From: Kingella negevensis
Lineage (GTDB): Bacteria; Pseudomonadota; Gammaproteobacteria; Burkholderiales; Neisseriaceae
NCBI RefSeq assembly: GCF_030177895.1
Contig: NZ_CP123448.1
Coordinates: 1,860,001-1,924,000, forward strand
Reading direction: 5' to 3'
DNA: 64,000 nt
This document shows, piece after piece, positions 8,110 through 17,802 of this stretch (the first letter of the stretch is position 1; each line of letters starts with the position of its first letter). The notes below the pieces were generated by a model, which had not been told where the DNA came from, made no database searches, and worked only from the letters and a program-made list of their open reading frames with translations. Position numbers and translations under genes: made by a program.

Positions 8110-9273
8110 TTAACGATTTGCTTTCAATGATAACCATAAATTATTTTGTAAACGCATGATTTCTGTAGATTTTGGCAATACTACAAAGCTATGCGACATG
8201 GTTTGTTCATTTGGTAAGATAGATTCATCTTTTGCTAACTCTGCATCCATGTGTTCACGTGCAGGTAAACTAGATGGCGCGTAAGTAACATAACTACTAT
8301 TTTTAGCTGCAATCACAGGGTCTAAAGTATGATTGATGTATTTATACGCATTGGCAACGTTTTTCGCATCTTTTGGAATCATCAGCGAATCAACCCAAAT
8401 ACCGACACCCGATTTAGGAGTTAGCACTTTAATGTGAATATTGTTGCCAGCTTCTTCTGCACGGCGTTTAGCAATGTTCAAATCGCCACCGTAACCAATG
8501 GCGACACACAATTCACCTTGTGCCATGTTGTCGATATAGCCTGATGAACTGAAACGTTTAATATCATTGCGGACTTTTTTCATGGCTTCCAAAGCAGCTT
8601 TGTAATCATCAGGGTTGCTGCTGTTCGGGTCTTTGCCGATGTAGTTCAACACCAATGGGAATTGTTCGGTTGGGCTATCGAAAAAGCTTATGCCACAATG
8701 TTTTAATTTTTGGGTATATTCTGGATTGAAGACCAAGTCCCACTCATTTTCAGGCAGCTTGTCTGTGCCTAAATGCTTGGTAACCAAATCGGTGTTAATT
8801 GCTAAAGTGTTAATCCCCCAGAAGTATGGCACGGCGTACTGATTACCAGGGTCCACTTGCGCCATCATTTTTAACAGCGATGGGTCGATGTTGTTGTAGT
8901 TTGGGATTTGGCTTTTGTCTATCGGGCGATATGCGCCTGCATTGATTTGACGGGCAACGTTAGAAAGTGATGGCGCAACCAAGTCATAGCCTGATTTACC
9001 TGTCAGCACTTTGGCTTCCAACATTTCGTTGCTGTCGTAAAACGATTCGTTAATCGTTAATTTGTTGTCTTTACCAAATTGAGTAACGGTTGAGGGGTCA
9101 GAATAATCTGACCAAATATAGAGATTTAATTCGTTTGTGGCGATTAGAGGGATATTTGCGGATTCGGACGCAGCAGCCTGATTGCCGCCTTGGGCTGATT
9201 GTGCTTTTTTGTCCGAACCGCCGCATGCACCCAAGAATAAGGTCAGCGCGGCAACCAACAGTGTTTTGTTCAT
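8110..9273 (-). CDS. Polyamine ABC transporter substrate-binding lipoprotein (PotD/PotF-like)
   Basis: The 387-residue protein starts at the ATG 9271-9273, giving MNKTLLVAALTLFLGACGGS with lipobox LGAC, so it is anchored to the outer face of the inner membrane. The mature part matches the PotD/PotF family: LYIWSDYSDPSTVTQFGKD at the N-terminus, GYDLVAPSLSNVARQI, and VPYFWGINTLAINTDLV in the hinge region. It would capture spermidine or putrescine for a permease whose genes are not in this window. It is a single-gene unit divergent from groES. Substrate preference cannot be read from sequence alone. An uptake sequence is translated as LPENEWD. Confidence 0.88.
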   Translation of the reverse strand: MNKTLLVAALTLFLGACGGSDKKAQSAQGGNQAAASESANIPLIATNELNLYIWSDYSDPSTVTQFGKDNKLTINESFYDSNEMLEAKVLTGKSGYDLVAPSLSNVARQINAGAYRPIDKSQIPNYNNIDPSLLKMMAQVDPGNQYAVPYFWGINTLAINTDLVTKHLGTDKLPENEWDLVFNPEYTQKLKHCGISFFDSPTEQFPLVLNYIGKDPNSSNPDDYKAALEAMKKVRNDIKRFSSSGYIDNMAQGELCVAIGYGGDLNIAKRRAEEAGNNIHIKVLTPKSGVGIWVDSLMIPKDAKNVANAYKYINHTLDPVIAAKNSSYVTYAPSSLPAREHMDAELAKDESILPNEQTMSHSFVVLPKSTEIMRLQNNLWLSLKANR

Positions 9274-9648
9274 TGTGTATTCCCATATAAAAGTGGATAA
9301 AGTTGTTGCCGTTCGGAAAACACCTAGTTCCAAACTCGTTGGTCGGCAGCAAGGCGGATTAAACAAAAAAATGGGGTTTCATGCAAGTAGAAATTCAAGA
9401 TTTCGTGATTTTTTGTAAGAATATGTTTTCAGGCAGCGTTTTGGTTATTTTATGCGACTTAAATGACAGCCTGAAAAATGTTTGCAAATAAAAAACTTTT
9501 TCTAGCTAATCAATTTGTTATATATATTTTAAAAATTTTTAAAATATCGTGCTTGAATTTCAGGCTGCGTGCCTTAATGTAGCAAACTGTTATTGAAGCA
9601 GTGTTTGCTTTAAATTTAAATTTCGTCTCACTTTATAGGAGTAATACA
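9274..9648. other. Divergent promoter region between potD-like gene and groES
   Basis: 375 bp without a gene. It holds a pair of uptake half-sites near 9430-9475, an A/T tract with TATATATTTTAAAA around 9520, and a possible heat-shock promoter at 9552-9580. No CIRCE operator (TTAGCACTC inverted repeat) is present, so HrcA-type control of groESL is not supported. Confidence 0.6.
9552..9580 (+). promoter_or_regulatory. Possible RpoH-type promoter of groESL
   Basis: CTTGAAT (9552-9558) is followed after 13 bp by CCTTAATGT (9572-9580), which resembles the sigma-32 pattern CTTGAAA / CCCCATNT with a poor -10. Position and gene fit; sequence match is only partial. Confidence 0.35.
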
Positions 9649-9936
9649 ATGAAAATTCGTCCTTTACATGACCGTGTTGTCGTGAAACGTTTGGAAGCTG
9701 AAGAGAAAACAGCTTCTGGTATTATTTTGCCGGGTGCGGCTGCTGAAAAACCTGATATGGGTGAAGTGATTGCAGTTGGTGAAGGCAAAGTGGGTAAAGA
9801 TGGCAATCGCCGCGCTTTAGATGTGAAAGTGGGCGATAAAGTGATTTTCGGCAAATATTCTGGTCAAACTGTGAAAGCTGATGGCGTGGAATTGCTGGTG
9901 ATGCGTGAAGAAGACATCTTCGGTATCGTAGAATAA
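9649..9936 (+). CDS. groES: Co-chaperonin GroES
   Basis: 95 residues, the standard length. [20 protein letters not shown] is the conserved start, the mobile-loop region is [16 protein letters not shown] at residues 20-35, and the protein ends EEDIFGIVE. GroES forms the heptameric lid of the GroEL chamber in the cytoplasm. The start has TAGGAG eight bases upstream. It is followed by groEL after 64 bp. Confidence 0.97.
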   Translation: MKIRPLHDRVVVKRLEAEEKTASGIILPGAAAEKPDMGEVIAVGEGKVGKDGNRRALDVKVGDKVIFGKYSGQTVKADGVELLVMREEDIFGIVE

Positions 9937-9943
9937 GATTCAC

Positions 9944-11638
<1,695 letters not shown>

Positions 11639-11657
11639 TCCACGTCTAACCTGATAT

Positions 11658-11704
11658 AAAAAGCAGCCTGAAAACTAGGAAACTGGTTTTCAGGCTGCTT
11701 TTTT
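11658..11704 (+). terminator. Uptake-sequence terminator of groESL
   Basis: AAAAGCAGCCTGAAAAC pairs with GTTTTCAGGCTGCTTTT across an 11-base loop, ending in a T6 run. A near-identical copy, including the loop bases CTAGGAAA, closes metY at 13133-13179. Confidence 0.85.
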
Positions 11705-11801
11705 ATGAATTATTTTGTTTTGAAATAAATTTACATGAAATACGTTCATTTAAAAGACAAAATTTTCGCATTTGGCAATTGTTTCATATAGGAATAAGAT
11801 A

Positions 11802-11829
11802 GTTTTCAGGCTGTCGCAGCCTGAAAAAC
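11802..11829. repeat. Inverted uptake sequences upstream of metY
   Basis: GTTTTCAGGCTG and CAGCCTGAAAAAC face each other across TCG, 26 bp before the metY start. In the mRNA the hairpin would end close to the ribosome binding site AAGGAAG. The opposite order (GGCTG outside-in) distinguishes it from the terminator type. Confidence 0.6.
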
Positions 11830-11855
11830 ATCATCAATCATAAAAGGAAGCCATC

Positions 11856-13130
11856 ATGAAACGCGAAACCATCGCCCTACACGCAGGATACAAATCTGAC
11901 CCCACCACCAAATCTGCCGCCGTTCCCATTTATCAAACCACGTCATACACATTTGACGACACCCAACACGGCGCAGATTTGTTCAACTTAAACGTAGCAG
12001 GCAATATTTACACACGCATTATGAACCCCACCACCGCCGTGCTGGAAGAACGCGTGGCGCAACTAGAAGGCGGAATTGCTGCGCTTGCCCTTGCCAGTGG
12101 CATGGCATCTGTAACCTATGCTGTGCAAACGCTCGTTCAAGCAGGCGACAACATCATCGCCACACAAACGCTATACGGCGGTACATATAACTTCTTCGCC
12201 CACACCTTGCCACGCCAAGGCATAGAAGTCCGCTTTATCGACCCGAATAATCCAGAAGAAATCGCCGCCAAAACAGATGAACGCACACGCCTAGTTTATT
12301 GCGAATCCATTGGCAATCCCGCGATTAACGTGGTGGATATTCCAGCATTTGCCCAAGCCGCCCACGCACAAGGTTTGCCTTTGGTGGTGGATAACACCGT
12401 CCCATCGCCAGCCCTGTTCCGCCCAATTGAACACGGCGCAGACATCGTTGTGCAGTCGCTAACAAAATACATCGGCGGACACGGCACCACCATTGGTGGC
12501 GCAATCATCGATAGCGGCAAATTTCAATGGGCAGGCAATCCACGATTTGACGCCATTTTTAACCACCCTGACCCGTCCTATCACGGTGTAAACTACTGCG
12601 AACACTTCGGTGCAGCCGCCTATATTGCACGCGCACGCGTTGTACCACTGCGCAACACAGGCGCAGCCTTATCGCCACAAAGCGCATTTTTGTTATTACA
12701 AGGCTTAGAAACGCTCGCCCTACGCATGGAACGCCATTGCGAAAATGCCGAAAAAGTTGCCGCATTTTTGCAAAATCATCCACAAGTTGCATGGGTAAAT
12801 TACCCAGCACTCGCCAGCAGCCCATACAAAGCCCTGATTGACCGCGATTACAACGGCAAAGCATCAGGCTTGCTCAGCTTTGGCATTAAAGGCGGACGCG
12901 AAGCAGGCGCGAAATTCATTGACGCATTACAACTCTTTTTGCGTTTGGTAAACATCGGCGATGCCAAATCGCTGGCAACTCACCCAGCCACTACCACGCA
13001 CCGCCAGTTAGGCGAAACCGAACTCGCCGCCGCAGGTGTGCCTGCCGATATGATTCGTTTGAGTATTGGCATTGAACACATTGATGATTTGTTAGCTGAT
13101 TTGGAACAAGCATTAGCTGCTGCAAAATAA
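11856..13130 (+). CDS. metY: O-acetylhomoserine sulfhydrylase (PLP-dependent)
   Basis: 424 residues, the length of MetY rather than the shorter MetB/MetC. Signatures of the Cys/Met-metabolism PLP family are present: VPIYQTTSYTFDD at residues 24-36, YTRIMNPTT, ASGMASVTYA, and the PLP-lysine block VVQSLTKYIGGHGTTIGG near residue 205. It makes homocysteine from O-acetylhomoserine and sulfide, or a related transsulfuration product, in methionine synthesis. It stands alone between two uptake-sequence hairpins. No methionine riboswitch is seen upstream. Assignment over MetZ is by length and motif only. Confidence 0.88.
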   Translation: MKRETIALHAGYKSDPTTKSAAVPIYQTTSYTFDDTQHGADLFNLNVAGNIYTRIMNPTTAVLEERVAQLEGGIAALALASGMASVTYAVQTLVQAGDNIIATQTLYGGTYNFFAHTLPRQGIEVRFIDPNNPEEIAAKTDERTRLVYCESIGNPAINVVDIPAFAQAAHAQGLPLVVDNTVPSPALFRPIEHGADIVVQSLTKYIGGHGTTIGGAIIDSGKFQWAGNPRFDAIFNHPDPSYHGVNYCEHFGAAAYIARARVVPLRNTGAALSPQSAFLLLQGLETLALRMERHCENAEKVAAFLQNHPQVAWVNYPALASSPYKALIDRDYNGKASGLLSFGIKGGREAGAKFIDALQLFLRLVNIGDAKSLATHPATTTHRQLGETELAAAGVPADMIRLSIGIEHIDDLLADLEQALAAAK

Positions 13131-13132
13131 TC

Positions 13133-13179
13133 AAAAAGCAGCCTGAAAACTAGGAAATTGGTTTTCAGGCTGCTTTTTT
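13133..13179 (+). terminator. Uptake-sequence terminator of metY
   Basis: AAAAAGCAGCCTGAAAAC and GTTTTCAGGCTGCTTTTTT with the loop TAGGAAATTG. Its last T overlaps the first base of a Correia-like end. Confidence 0.85.
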
Positions 13180-13188
13180 ATAGTGGTT

Positions 13189-13976
13189 TATAGTTAATTA
13201 AAATAAAAATAGGACAGTAGCGCATCTGTGAAATTATCATAACTAGGCAAAATTGAACGCATATATTTCTTAATATTTGCCCATAATGACTTTTCAGGTA
13301 AATTGGGCAATAGCATAGTTTCAAGCCATGCTTCAAAAAAATCGCTGGTCATTGTATTTTGATAAATCATTGGCGCAATTAAATTTTGCCCAATTTGCGC
13401 TGCAACTAAATGATAAGCGTTGGTATTTTCTACCGCTTATCTTGGTTTTAACAATTTCCCCTTTCGGATTACGAGCATACGGACGAAAGAAAGAGGTATC
13501 AAATCCTGTTTCATCCAAATAAACAAGCGGGTAGTCCGAAAATTGGGCTAACTGAGCTAAATAATGAGCTACTTTTTTTGGGTCTTGTTCTTTGTAAGTG
13601 GTGGTCTTTTTTTACGCGTGATACCTAATTTTTTGAGCGCATAAAAAATAGTTGATGTGGAGCAACTAAACATTTCAGCCATTTCATAGAGATAAGCATC
13701 AGGATTTTGTTCAATATATTGTTTGAGTGCTTGTGTATCCAATTTAGTGGCATTTTGCCCTTTGACTTGATGTTTCAGGCTACCTGTTTGTTCTTCTAAT
13801 TTAATCCAAAGGTAAAGCGTATTTCTTGAGATACCATAGGTTTTGGCAGCTTTACTTGCATTGTTACATTGCTTGTAACAATTTAATGCTTTTTCTCGTA
13901 AATCAATTGAATATGCCATTTTATGTACCTTAAAGATAAAATTAGAATTGTACTATTTTATTTTGAATTTACTATA
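13189..13976 (-). mobile_element. IS630-type insertion sequence, defective copy
   Basis: The ends are TATAGTTAATTAAAATAAAA (from 13189) and, on the other strand, TATAGTAAATTCAAAATAAA (from 13976), imperfect inverted repeats ending in the TA target. The transposase inside is frameshifted twice and has lost a segment of about 150 bp. Further remnants of the same element lie at 37378-37836 and 54327-54635. Confidence 0.8.
13194..13919 (-). pseudogene. IS630-family transposase, broken
   Basis: The N-terminal helix-turn-helix half is open from MAYSIDLREKALNCYKQCNN to KKLGITRKKRPPLTK, where a base is missing from an A7 run near 13606-13612. Restoring it gives KTTTYKEQDPKKVAHYLAQ and the DDE catalytic block YLDETGFDTSFFRPYAR. 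A second shift near 13408 (one extra A compared with the copy at 54.5 kb) follows, and the region from LIILDNARFHK to NPIEKT, which holds the second and third catalytic acids, is deleted. The tail WANIKKYMRSILPSYDNF is retained. Not functional. Confidence 0.85.
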
Positions 13977-14013
13977 AATTCAAATCAGGACAAGGCGACA
14001 ATGACCACGCTAT

Positions 14014-16179
14014 TCACATCTCCTGATAATCCACATCAATATGCCAACGAATCCGCGCATCACGATACTGCACCAACACCTGTTCCCACAACGAAATTGC
14101 CCGATGCAACGCCACCCTATCCGTACTTTCCAAAAACACCTGCGCCCGTTCACGTTTCGCCAAACGCGCCATTAACATCGGAATCGCACCAAACACAAAC
14201 ACATTTTCAGGCAACAACGGCGCAACCAAGCTATTGATTTCATTCAAAAACAACACCGCATCGTCCATTTTCAACGCGTCCGTCCGAATCGCAGCCTGAA
14301 AACCAAACGGCGGCAAACTAAACAACTCACGCTGCGCCAATTCATGATTTGCAAACTGCACATAATCCTGCGCCTTCACCGCCGCAAACACCTCATGATT
14401 CGGCAATTGCGTTTGAATCAACACCTTCCCCGCCTTTTCCGCCCGACCCGCCCGACCCGACACCTGCGTCAATTCCGTAAACAACCGCTCAGGTGCACGA
14501 AAATCACTGCTAAATAACGAACCGTCCGCATTCAAAATCACCACCAAATTCAATTTCGCAAAATCATGCCCCTTTGCCAACATCTGCGTTCCCACCAAAA
14601 TATCCACCTGATTTTCCTGAATATCCCGATACAAATTCGCCCAATCCGTTTTACGATGCGTACTGTCCCTATCCACACGAATCACTTTCGCATTCGGCAT
14701 CGCTTGGCGCAACGTCTCTTCCACACGCTGCGTACCCTGCCCAACCGCCGTTAAATCCTGATTACCACATTCTGAACAAGCGCGTGGAATAGGCAGCCTG
14801 AAATCACAATGATGGCAACGCAACTGCCCAGCACGTTGATGCAACACCATTTTCGCCGAACAATGCGGACAACCAAACGTATGCCCACAATCCCCACAAA
14901 ACAATGCAGGCGCAAACCCACGCCGATTCAAATACACCAGCGACAAACCACCCTGACGATAATTCTCCTGCAACAATGCCAACGCAGGCGCAGAAAAACC
15001 ATTGTCCAATTTCTGACGGCGAATATCCAGCAACTGAATTTCAGGCAGCACCGCTTGAGCATTCGCCCGTTTCGGCAAACTGTGCAACTGATATTGCCCC
15101 ATTTGCGCCTTGTGCCACGTTTCCAAACTTGGCGTTGCACTGCCCAAAATAATCGGACAATTCGCCTGTTTCGCGCGCCAAATCGCCAAATCACGCGCGT
15201 GATAGCGCAATTCATTGTCCTGCTTAAATGAACCATCGTGTTCTTCATCAACCACGATTAGCCCCAACTGCTCAATCGGCGTGAACACCGACAATCTCGT
15301 ACCAATAACCAATTTCGCCTGCCCCAACATCGCGCGTAAATAATCACGACCACGTTGCCCTGCGGCGGTTTGGCTGTGCAACACCGCAGTCGGCATATCA
15401 GGAAAACGCTGCGTAATGCGCTGCAACAATTGCGGCGTGAGATTGATTTCAGGCAGCAAAAAAAGCACCTGTTTACCGTGCGCCAACACATTTGCCATAA
15501 TGTCAAAATACACTTCCGTCTTGCCGCTGCCCGTGATGCCGTGCAACAAATGAACGTGATAATTATCCAATTGATTTTGAATCGATTGACTGGCGCGAGA
15601 TTGGTCTTCATTCAAAATATGCTGAGATGGCGGAATGGTTGGCGTGGCGGCGGTGCTGATTTCCAACCAATTTTGCGCCGCGTATTCTGCCAACAGCGTT
15701 TTGGCTTGCGGATGAATTTTTTTCAACGCAGACACATTCAGGCAGCCTGAAAGCAGAGCTTGCCAAAATTGCCATTGCTTTTTAGCGCGTGATTCAGACG
15801 GCGGCGTTTGTGCTTTACCTGTTTCGTTCAGCGTGTAAAAAAGTTCAGGTTCGGGAATGGCGAGCGGCTTGGTTTCTTTGAGTGGGGCTGGCAGGGCTGT
15901 GAACACGGTTTGACCGAGCGGATAGTGGTAATAACGCGCGGTAAATTGCACCAAATCGCGCCAGTTTTCAGGCAGCAATGGCTCGTTTTCAAAGACTTGT
16001 TCTATCGGCAGAATTTTGCTGGGGTCAATATCAGGCTGGACGTGGTTCGCCCATACAATGCCGATTTGCGGCTTGCCGCGCAGTTTCACGATGACGCGAC
16101 GACCGTGTGGGAGTTCGGTGGGGTGGGCATAAGTGAGCAAGGGGAGAATGGTGTTGAGCGCGATGTGGTGGTAAATCAT
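14014..16179 (-). CDS. priA: Primosomal replication-restart helicase PriA
   Basis: 721 residues, full length. The N-terminal 3'-end binding domain begins MIYHHIALNTILPLLTYAHP. The helicase core has Walker A HGITGSGKTEVYFDIM near residue 215, the DEAH-like box VVDEEHDGSFKQ, and helicase motif SGRAGRAEKAG. Between them lie the zinc-binding cysteines FCGDCGHTFGCPHCSAKM and LRCHHCDFRLPIPRACSECG. PriA reloads the replisome at abandoned forks. It is a single-gene unit, reading toward the interrupted Correia-like end. A Correia-like element lies about 75 bp upstream of its start. Confidence 0.96.
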   Translation of the reverse strand: MIYHHIALNTILPLLTYAHPTELPHGRRVIVKLRGKPQIGIVWANHVQPDIDPSKILPIEQVFENEPLLPENWRDLVQFTARYYHYPLGQTVFTALPAPLKETKPLAIPEPELFYTLNETGKAQTPPSESRAKKQWQFWQALLSGCLNVSALKKIHPQAKTLLAEYAAQNWLEISTAATPTIPPSQHILNEDQSRASQSIQNQLDNYHVHLLHGITGSGKTEVYFDIMANVLAHGKQVLFLLPEINLTPQLLQRITQRFPDMPTAVLHSQTAAGQRGRDYLRAMLGQAKLVIGTRLSVFTPIEQLGLIVVDEEHDGSFKQDNELRYHARDLAIWRAKQANCPIILGSATPSLETWHKAQMGQYQLHSLPKRANAQAVLPEIQLLDIRRQKLDNGFSAPALALLQENYRQGGLSLVYLNRRGFAPALFCGDCGHTFGCPHCSAKMVLHQRAGQLRCHHCDFRLPIPRACSECGNQDLTAVGQGTQRVEETLRQAMPNAKVIRVDRDSTHRKTDWANLYRDIQENQVDILVGTQMLAKGHDFAKLNLVVILNADGSLFSSDFRAPERLFTELTQVSGRAGRAEKAGKVLIQTQLPNHEVFAAVKAQDYVQFANHELAQRELFSLPPFGFQAAIRTDALKMDDAVLFLNEINSLVAPLLPENVFVFGAIPMLMARLAKRERAQVFLESTDRVALHRAISLWEQVLVQYRDARIRWHIDVDYQEM

Positions 16180-16254
16180 AGAATGCAGCCTGAAAAGTGA
16201 TGGGAGGATTATATTTCGGGCTGCATAATCTTCAAAATTGCAGCCTGCAAACGT

Positions 16255-16362
16255 TATAGTGAATTAAATTTAGATTAGTACAGCGTTGCCAACGCCCTTA
16301 TGTACTATTTGTACACGGCGGGCGTTGTCGCCTTGTCTTAAAAAATAATTGCATCAACTATA
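16255..16362. repeat. Correia-like miniature element A (108 bp)
   Basis: Bounded by TATAGTGAATTAAATTTAGA and the complement of TATAGTTGATGCAATTATTT. The core has the Correia hallmarks GTACAGCGTTGCC, TGTACTATTTGTACACGG and GTTGTCGCCTTGTCT. No coding capacity. It lies between the priA start and the terminator of the SIMPL gene. Confidence 0.8.
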
Positions 16363-16398
16363 AAAAGCAGCCTGAAAATGTTTTCAGGCTGCTTTTTT
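16363..16398. terminator. Uptake-sequence terminator of the SIMPL gene
   Basis: AAAAGCAGCCTGAAAA and TTTTCAGGCTGCTTTT across TG. On the minus strand the run of T after the stem ends transcription of the gene at 16401-17102. Confidence 0.8.
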
Positions 16399-16400
16399 CG

Positions 16401-17102
16401 TTATTGCATTTGAACCGAACCATGCACCGTTTGACGGATTTCCTGCATGCCAGGGCTGGTGTTCATCACATCATTAGATTGCACTTTTACCATACGCAAA
16501 GAAGCCTCCATAGGTGCAGAATAGTTTATCACGTCGTCCATGTTTTCAAACGATTGATTGAGCTGCACACGCACAATTTTGTAGCTGCTAAAACCCAAGC
16601 TATTGCTCACACTTTTCGCACGAGTTTGAAATGCTTTCAATGCCTGTTCACTGGATTGCTCAACCGCCGCCGCGCGTTTTTCCGGCGATACGCTAAACGA
16701 CACGTTTTCCAACATTGCCACATCTTGCGTCTCTGCCGCCAATTTGCTCAACGCGTCAAAATCCGTGCTTTTCACGCGAATATCTGCTGAATCTGTCCAG
16801 TTGGTAATCGTGCGCTTTTCGCCGTATTCAGGGTACACGCTGCGGTTGCCCGATTCCACTTCAAACGCATGATTGGCTTTGGCTTTCGCTAACACCGCAT
16901 TCACGCGGCGGCTCACTTTGTTGCTCACATCGTTGCGCGATTTGCCCGTTTCTTGCACACGCAAAACAATGTTCATCGTATCGTTTGGCACAGAAACGCT
17001 GGCACTTTCGTAAAATTCCACAATGTTGTAATGCAATTCTTCTGCAAAAACAGGTTGGGCAATCATGGCAGACAGCGCAGTCGTCAATAAAAATTTTTTC
17101 AT
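16401..17102 (-). CDS. SIMPL-domain (DUF541) periplasmic protein
   Basis: The 233-residue protein starts at the ATG 17100-17102: MKKFLLTTALSAMIAQPVFA is a signal peptide cleaved after VFA, so the protein is periplasmic or outer-membrane associated. The mature part is one SIMPL/DUF541 domain: ASVSVPNDTMNIVLRVQETG, RVNAVLAKAKAN, and RAAAVEQSSEQALKAFQTRA near the centre. Function of the family is not settled; some members relate to oxidative-stress defence or oligomeric envelope structures. Single-gene unit; a Neisseria-type uptake sequence precedes it. Confidence 0.82.
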   Translation of the reverse strand: MKKFLLTTALSAMIAQPVFAEELHYNIVEFYESASVSVPNDTMNIVLRVQETGKSRNDVSNKVSRRVNAVLAKAKANHAFEVESGNRSVYPEYGEKRTITNWTDSADIRVKSTDFDALSKLAAETQDVAMLENVSFSVSPEKRAAAVEQSSEQALKAFQTRAKSVSNSLGFSSYKIVRVQLNQSFENMDDVINYSAPMEASLRMVKVQSNDVMNTSPGMQEIRQTVHGSVQMQ

Positions 17103-17258
17103 GATTTTGTCTTTCAAAATGAAAAGATAAGTAAAGATTTTCAGGCAGCCTGAAAATTGTTCATTCATTATATCCAAATTTACGCCGCACATGCAAAAAC
17201 GTGCTATTATGCGCCGCTTTGCAAACAGCCTTAACAATATGAGAAGGATGAAATAACT

Positions 17259-17675
17259 ATGGCAAAACTAACTGAACAAGACATTGTGGCTTGGAACGGC
17301 GACGAAGCCGATTACATGAATGACCAGCACTTGGAATTTTTCAAAGAATTATTGTTGAAACAACAAGATGAGTTAATTCATAAAGCTGGCGAAACCACCA
17401 CGCACATGAAAGAACACGAAGCTGCACCCGATCCAGCAGACCGCGCTTCTCAAGAAGAAGAATACGCATTGGAATTGCGCACCCGTGACCGTGAACGCAA
17501 ATTGTTGGCGAAAATTCAGGCTGCGTTGCGTGATATTGAAGAGGGTGAATACGGTTTCTGCCGCGATACAGGCGAGCCGATTGGTTTGCGTCGTTTGCTG
17601 GCGCGCCCAACGGCAACTTTATCCGTTGAAGCGCAAGAACGCCGTGAACGCATGAAGAAACAGTATGCAGATTGA
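17259..17675 (+). CDS. dksA: RNA polymerase-binding factor DksA, one-cysteine type
   Basis: 138 residues. The N-terminal coiled coil carries the tip acidic pair in EAAPDPADRASQEEE, and the globular part reads YGFCRDTGEPIGLRRLLARP then TATLSVEAQERRE. In E. coli DksA four cysteines bind zinc; here the second, third and fourth are Thr, Ser and Ala, leaving a single Cys. Such zinc-free forms are known in several Proteobacteria. DksA acts with ppGpp in the RNA polymerase secondary channel to reset rRNA and amino-acid promoters. Start ATG has GAAGGATG upstream. Confidence 0.92.
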   Translation: MAKLTEQDIVAWNGDEADYMNDQHLEFFKELLLKQQDELIHKAGETTTHMKEHEAAPDPADRASQEEEYALELRTRDRERKLLAKIQAALRDIEEGEYGFCRDTGEPIGLRRLLARPTATLSVEAQERRERMKKQYAD

Positions 17676-17696
17676 TTTTTCAGGCTGCGAATAATG

Positions 17697-17719
17697 GTAG
17701 GTCGGCTTTCCAAGCCGAC
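17697..17719. repeat. Single REP-like palindrome
   Basis: GTAG followed by GTCGGCTTTCCAAGCCGAC, a palindrome with a five-base loop. The GTAG head and stem-loop match the general design of REP sequences. Related pairs occur at 29273, 33151, 41766, 44645 and 46892. Confidence 0.6.
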
Positions 17720-17741
17720 TTTTCATTTTCAAGCTGCAAAC

Positions 17742-17775
17742 AAAAACAGGACAGATATTTCTCTGTCCTGTTTTT
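17742..17775. terminator. Bidirectional terminator between dksA and accC
   Basis: AAAAACAGGACAGA and TCTGTCCTGTTTTT form a perfect 14-bp stem around TATTTC. It suits both converging genes and contains no uptake sequence. Confidence 0.85.
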
Positions 17776-17802
17776 GTTGTTTTCAGGCAGCCTGAAAACA
17801 GA

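Larger units (their letters stand above)
13179..14000. repeat. Correia-like element end, interrupted by an IS630-type element
   Basis: Joining 13179-13190 (TATAGTGGTTTA) to 13977-14000 (AATTCAAATCAGGACAAGGCGACA) and removing the insert restores one continuous Correia-type terminus: TATAGTGG, a T/A-rich stretch, ATCAGGACAAGGCGAC. Only this one end is present; the rest of the Correia-like element is missing, the sequence running directly into the priA 3' end. The insert has TA at both borders (13189-13190 and 13975-13976), so it landed on a TA inside the repeat. Confidence 0.75.

Noticed and set aside
9480..9648. CIRCE operator upstream of groES
   Set aside because: No TTAGCACTC inverted repeat is present; a weak RpoH-like promoter is a better candidate.
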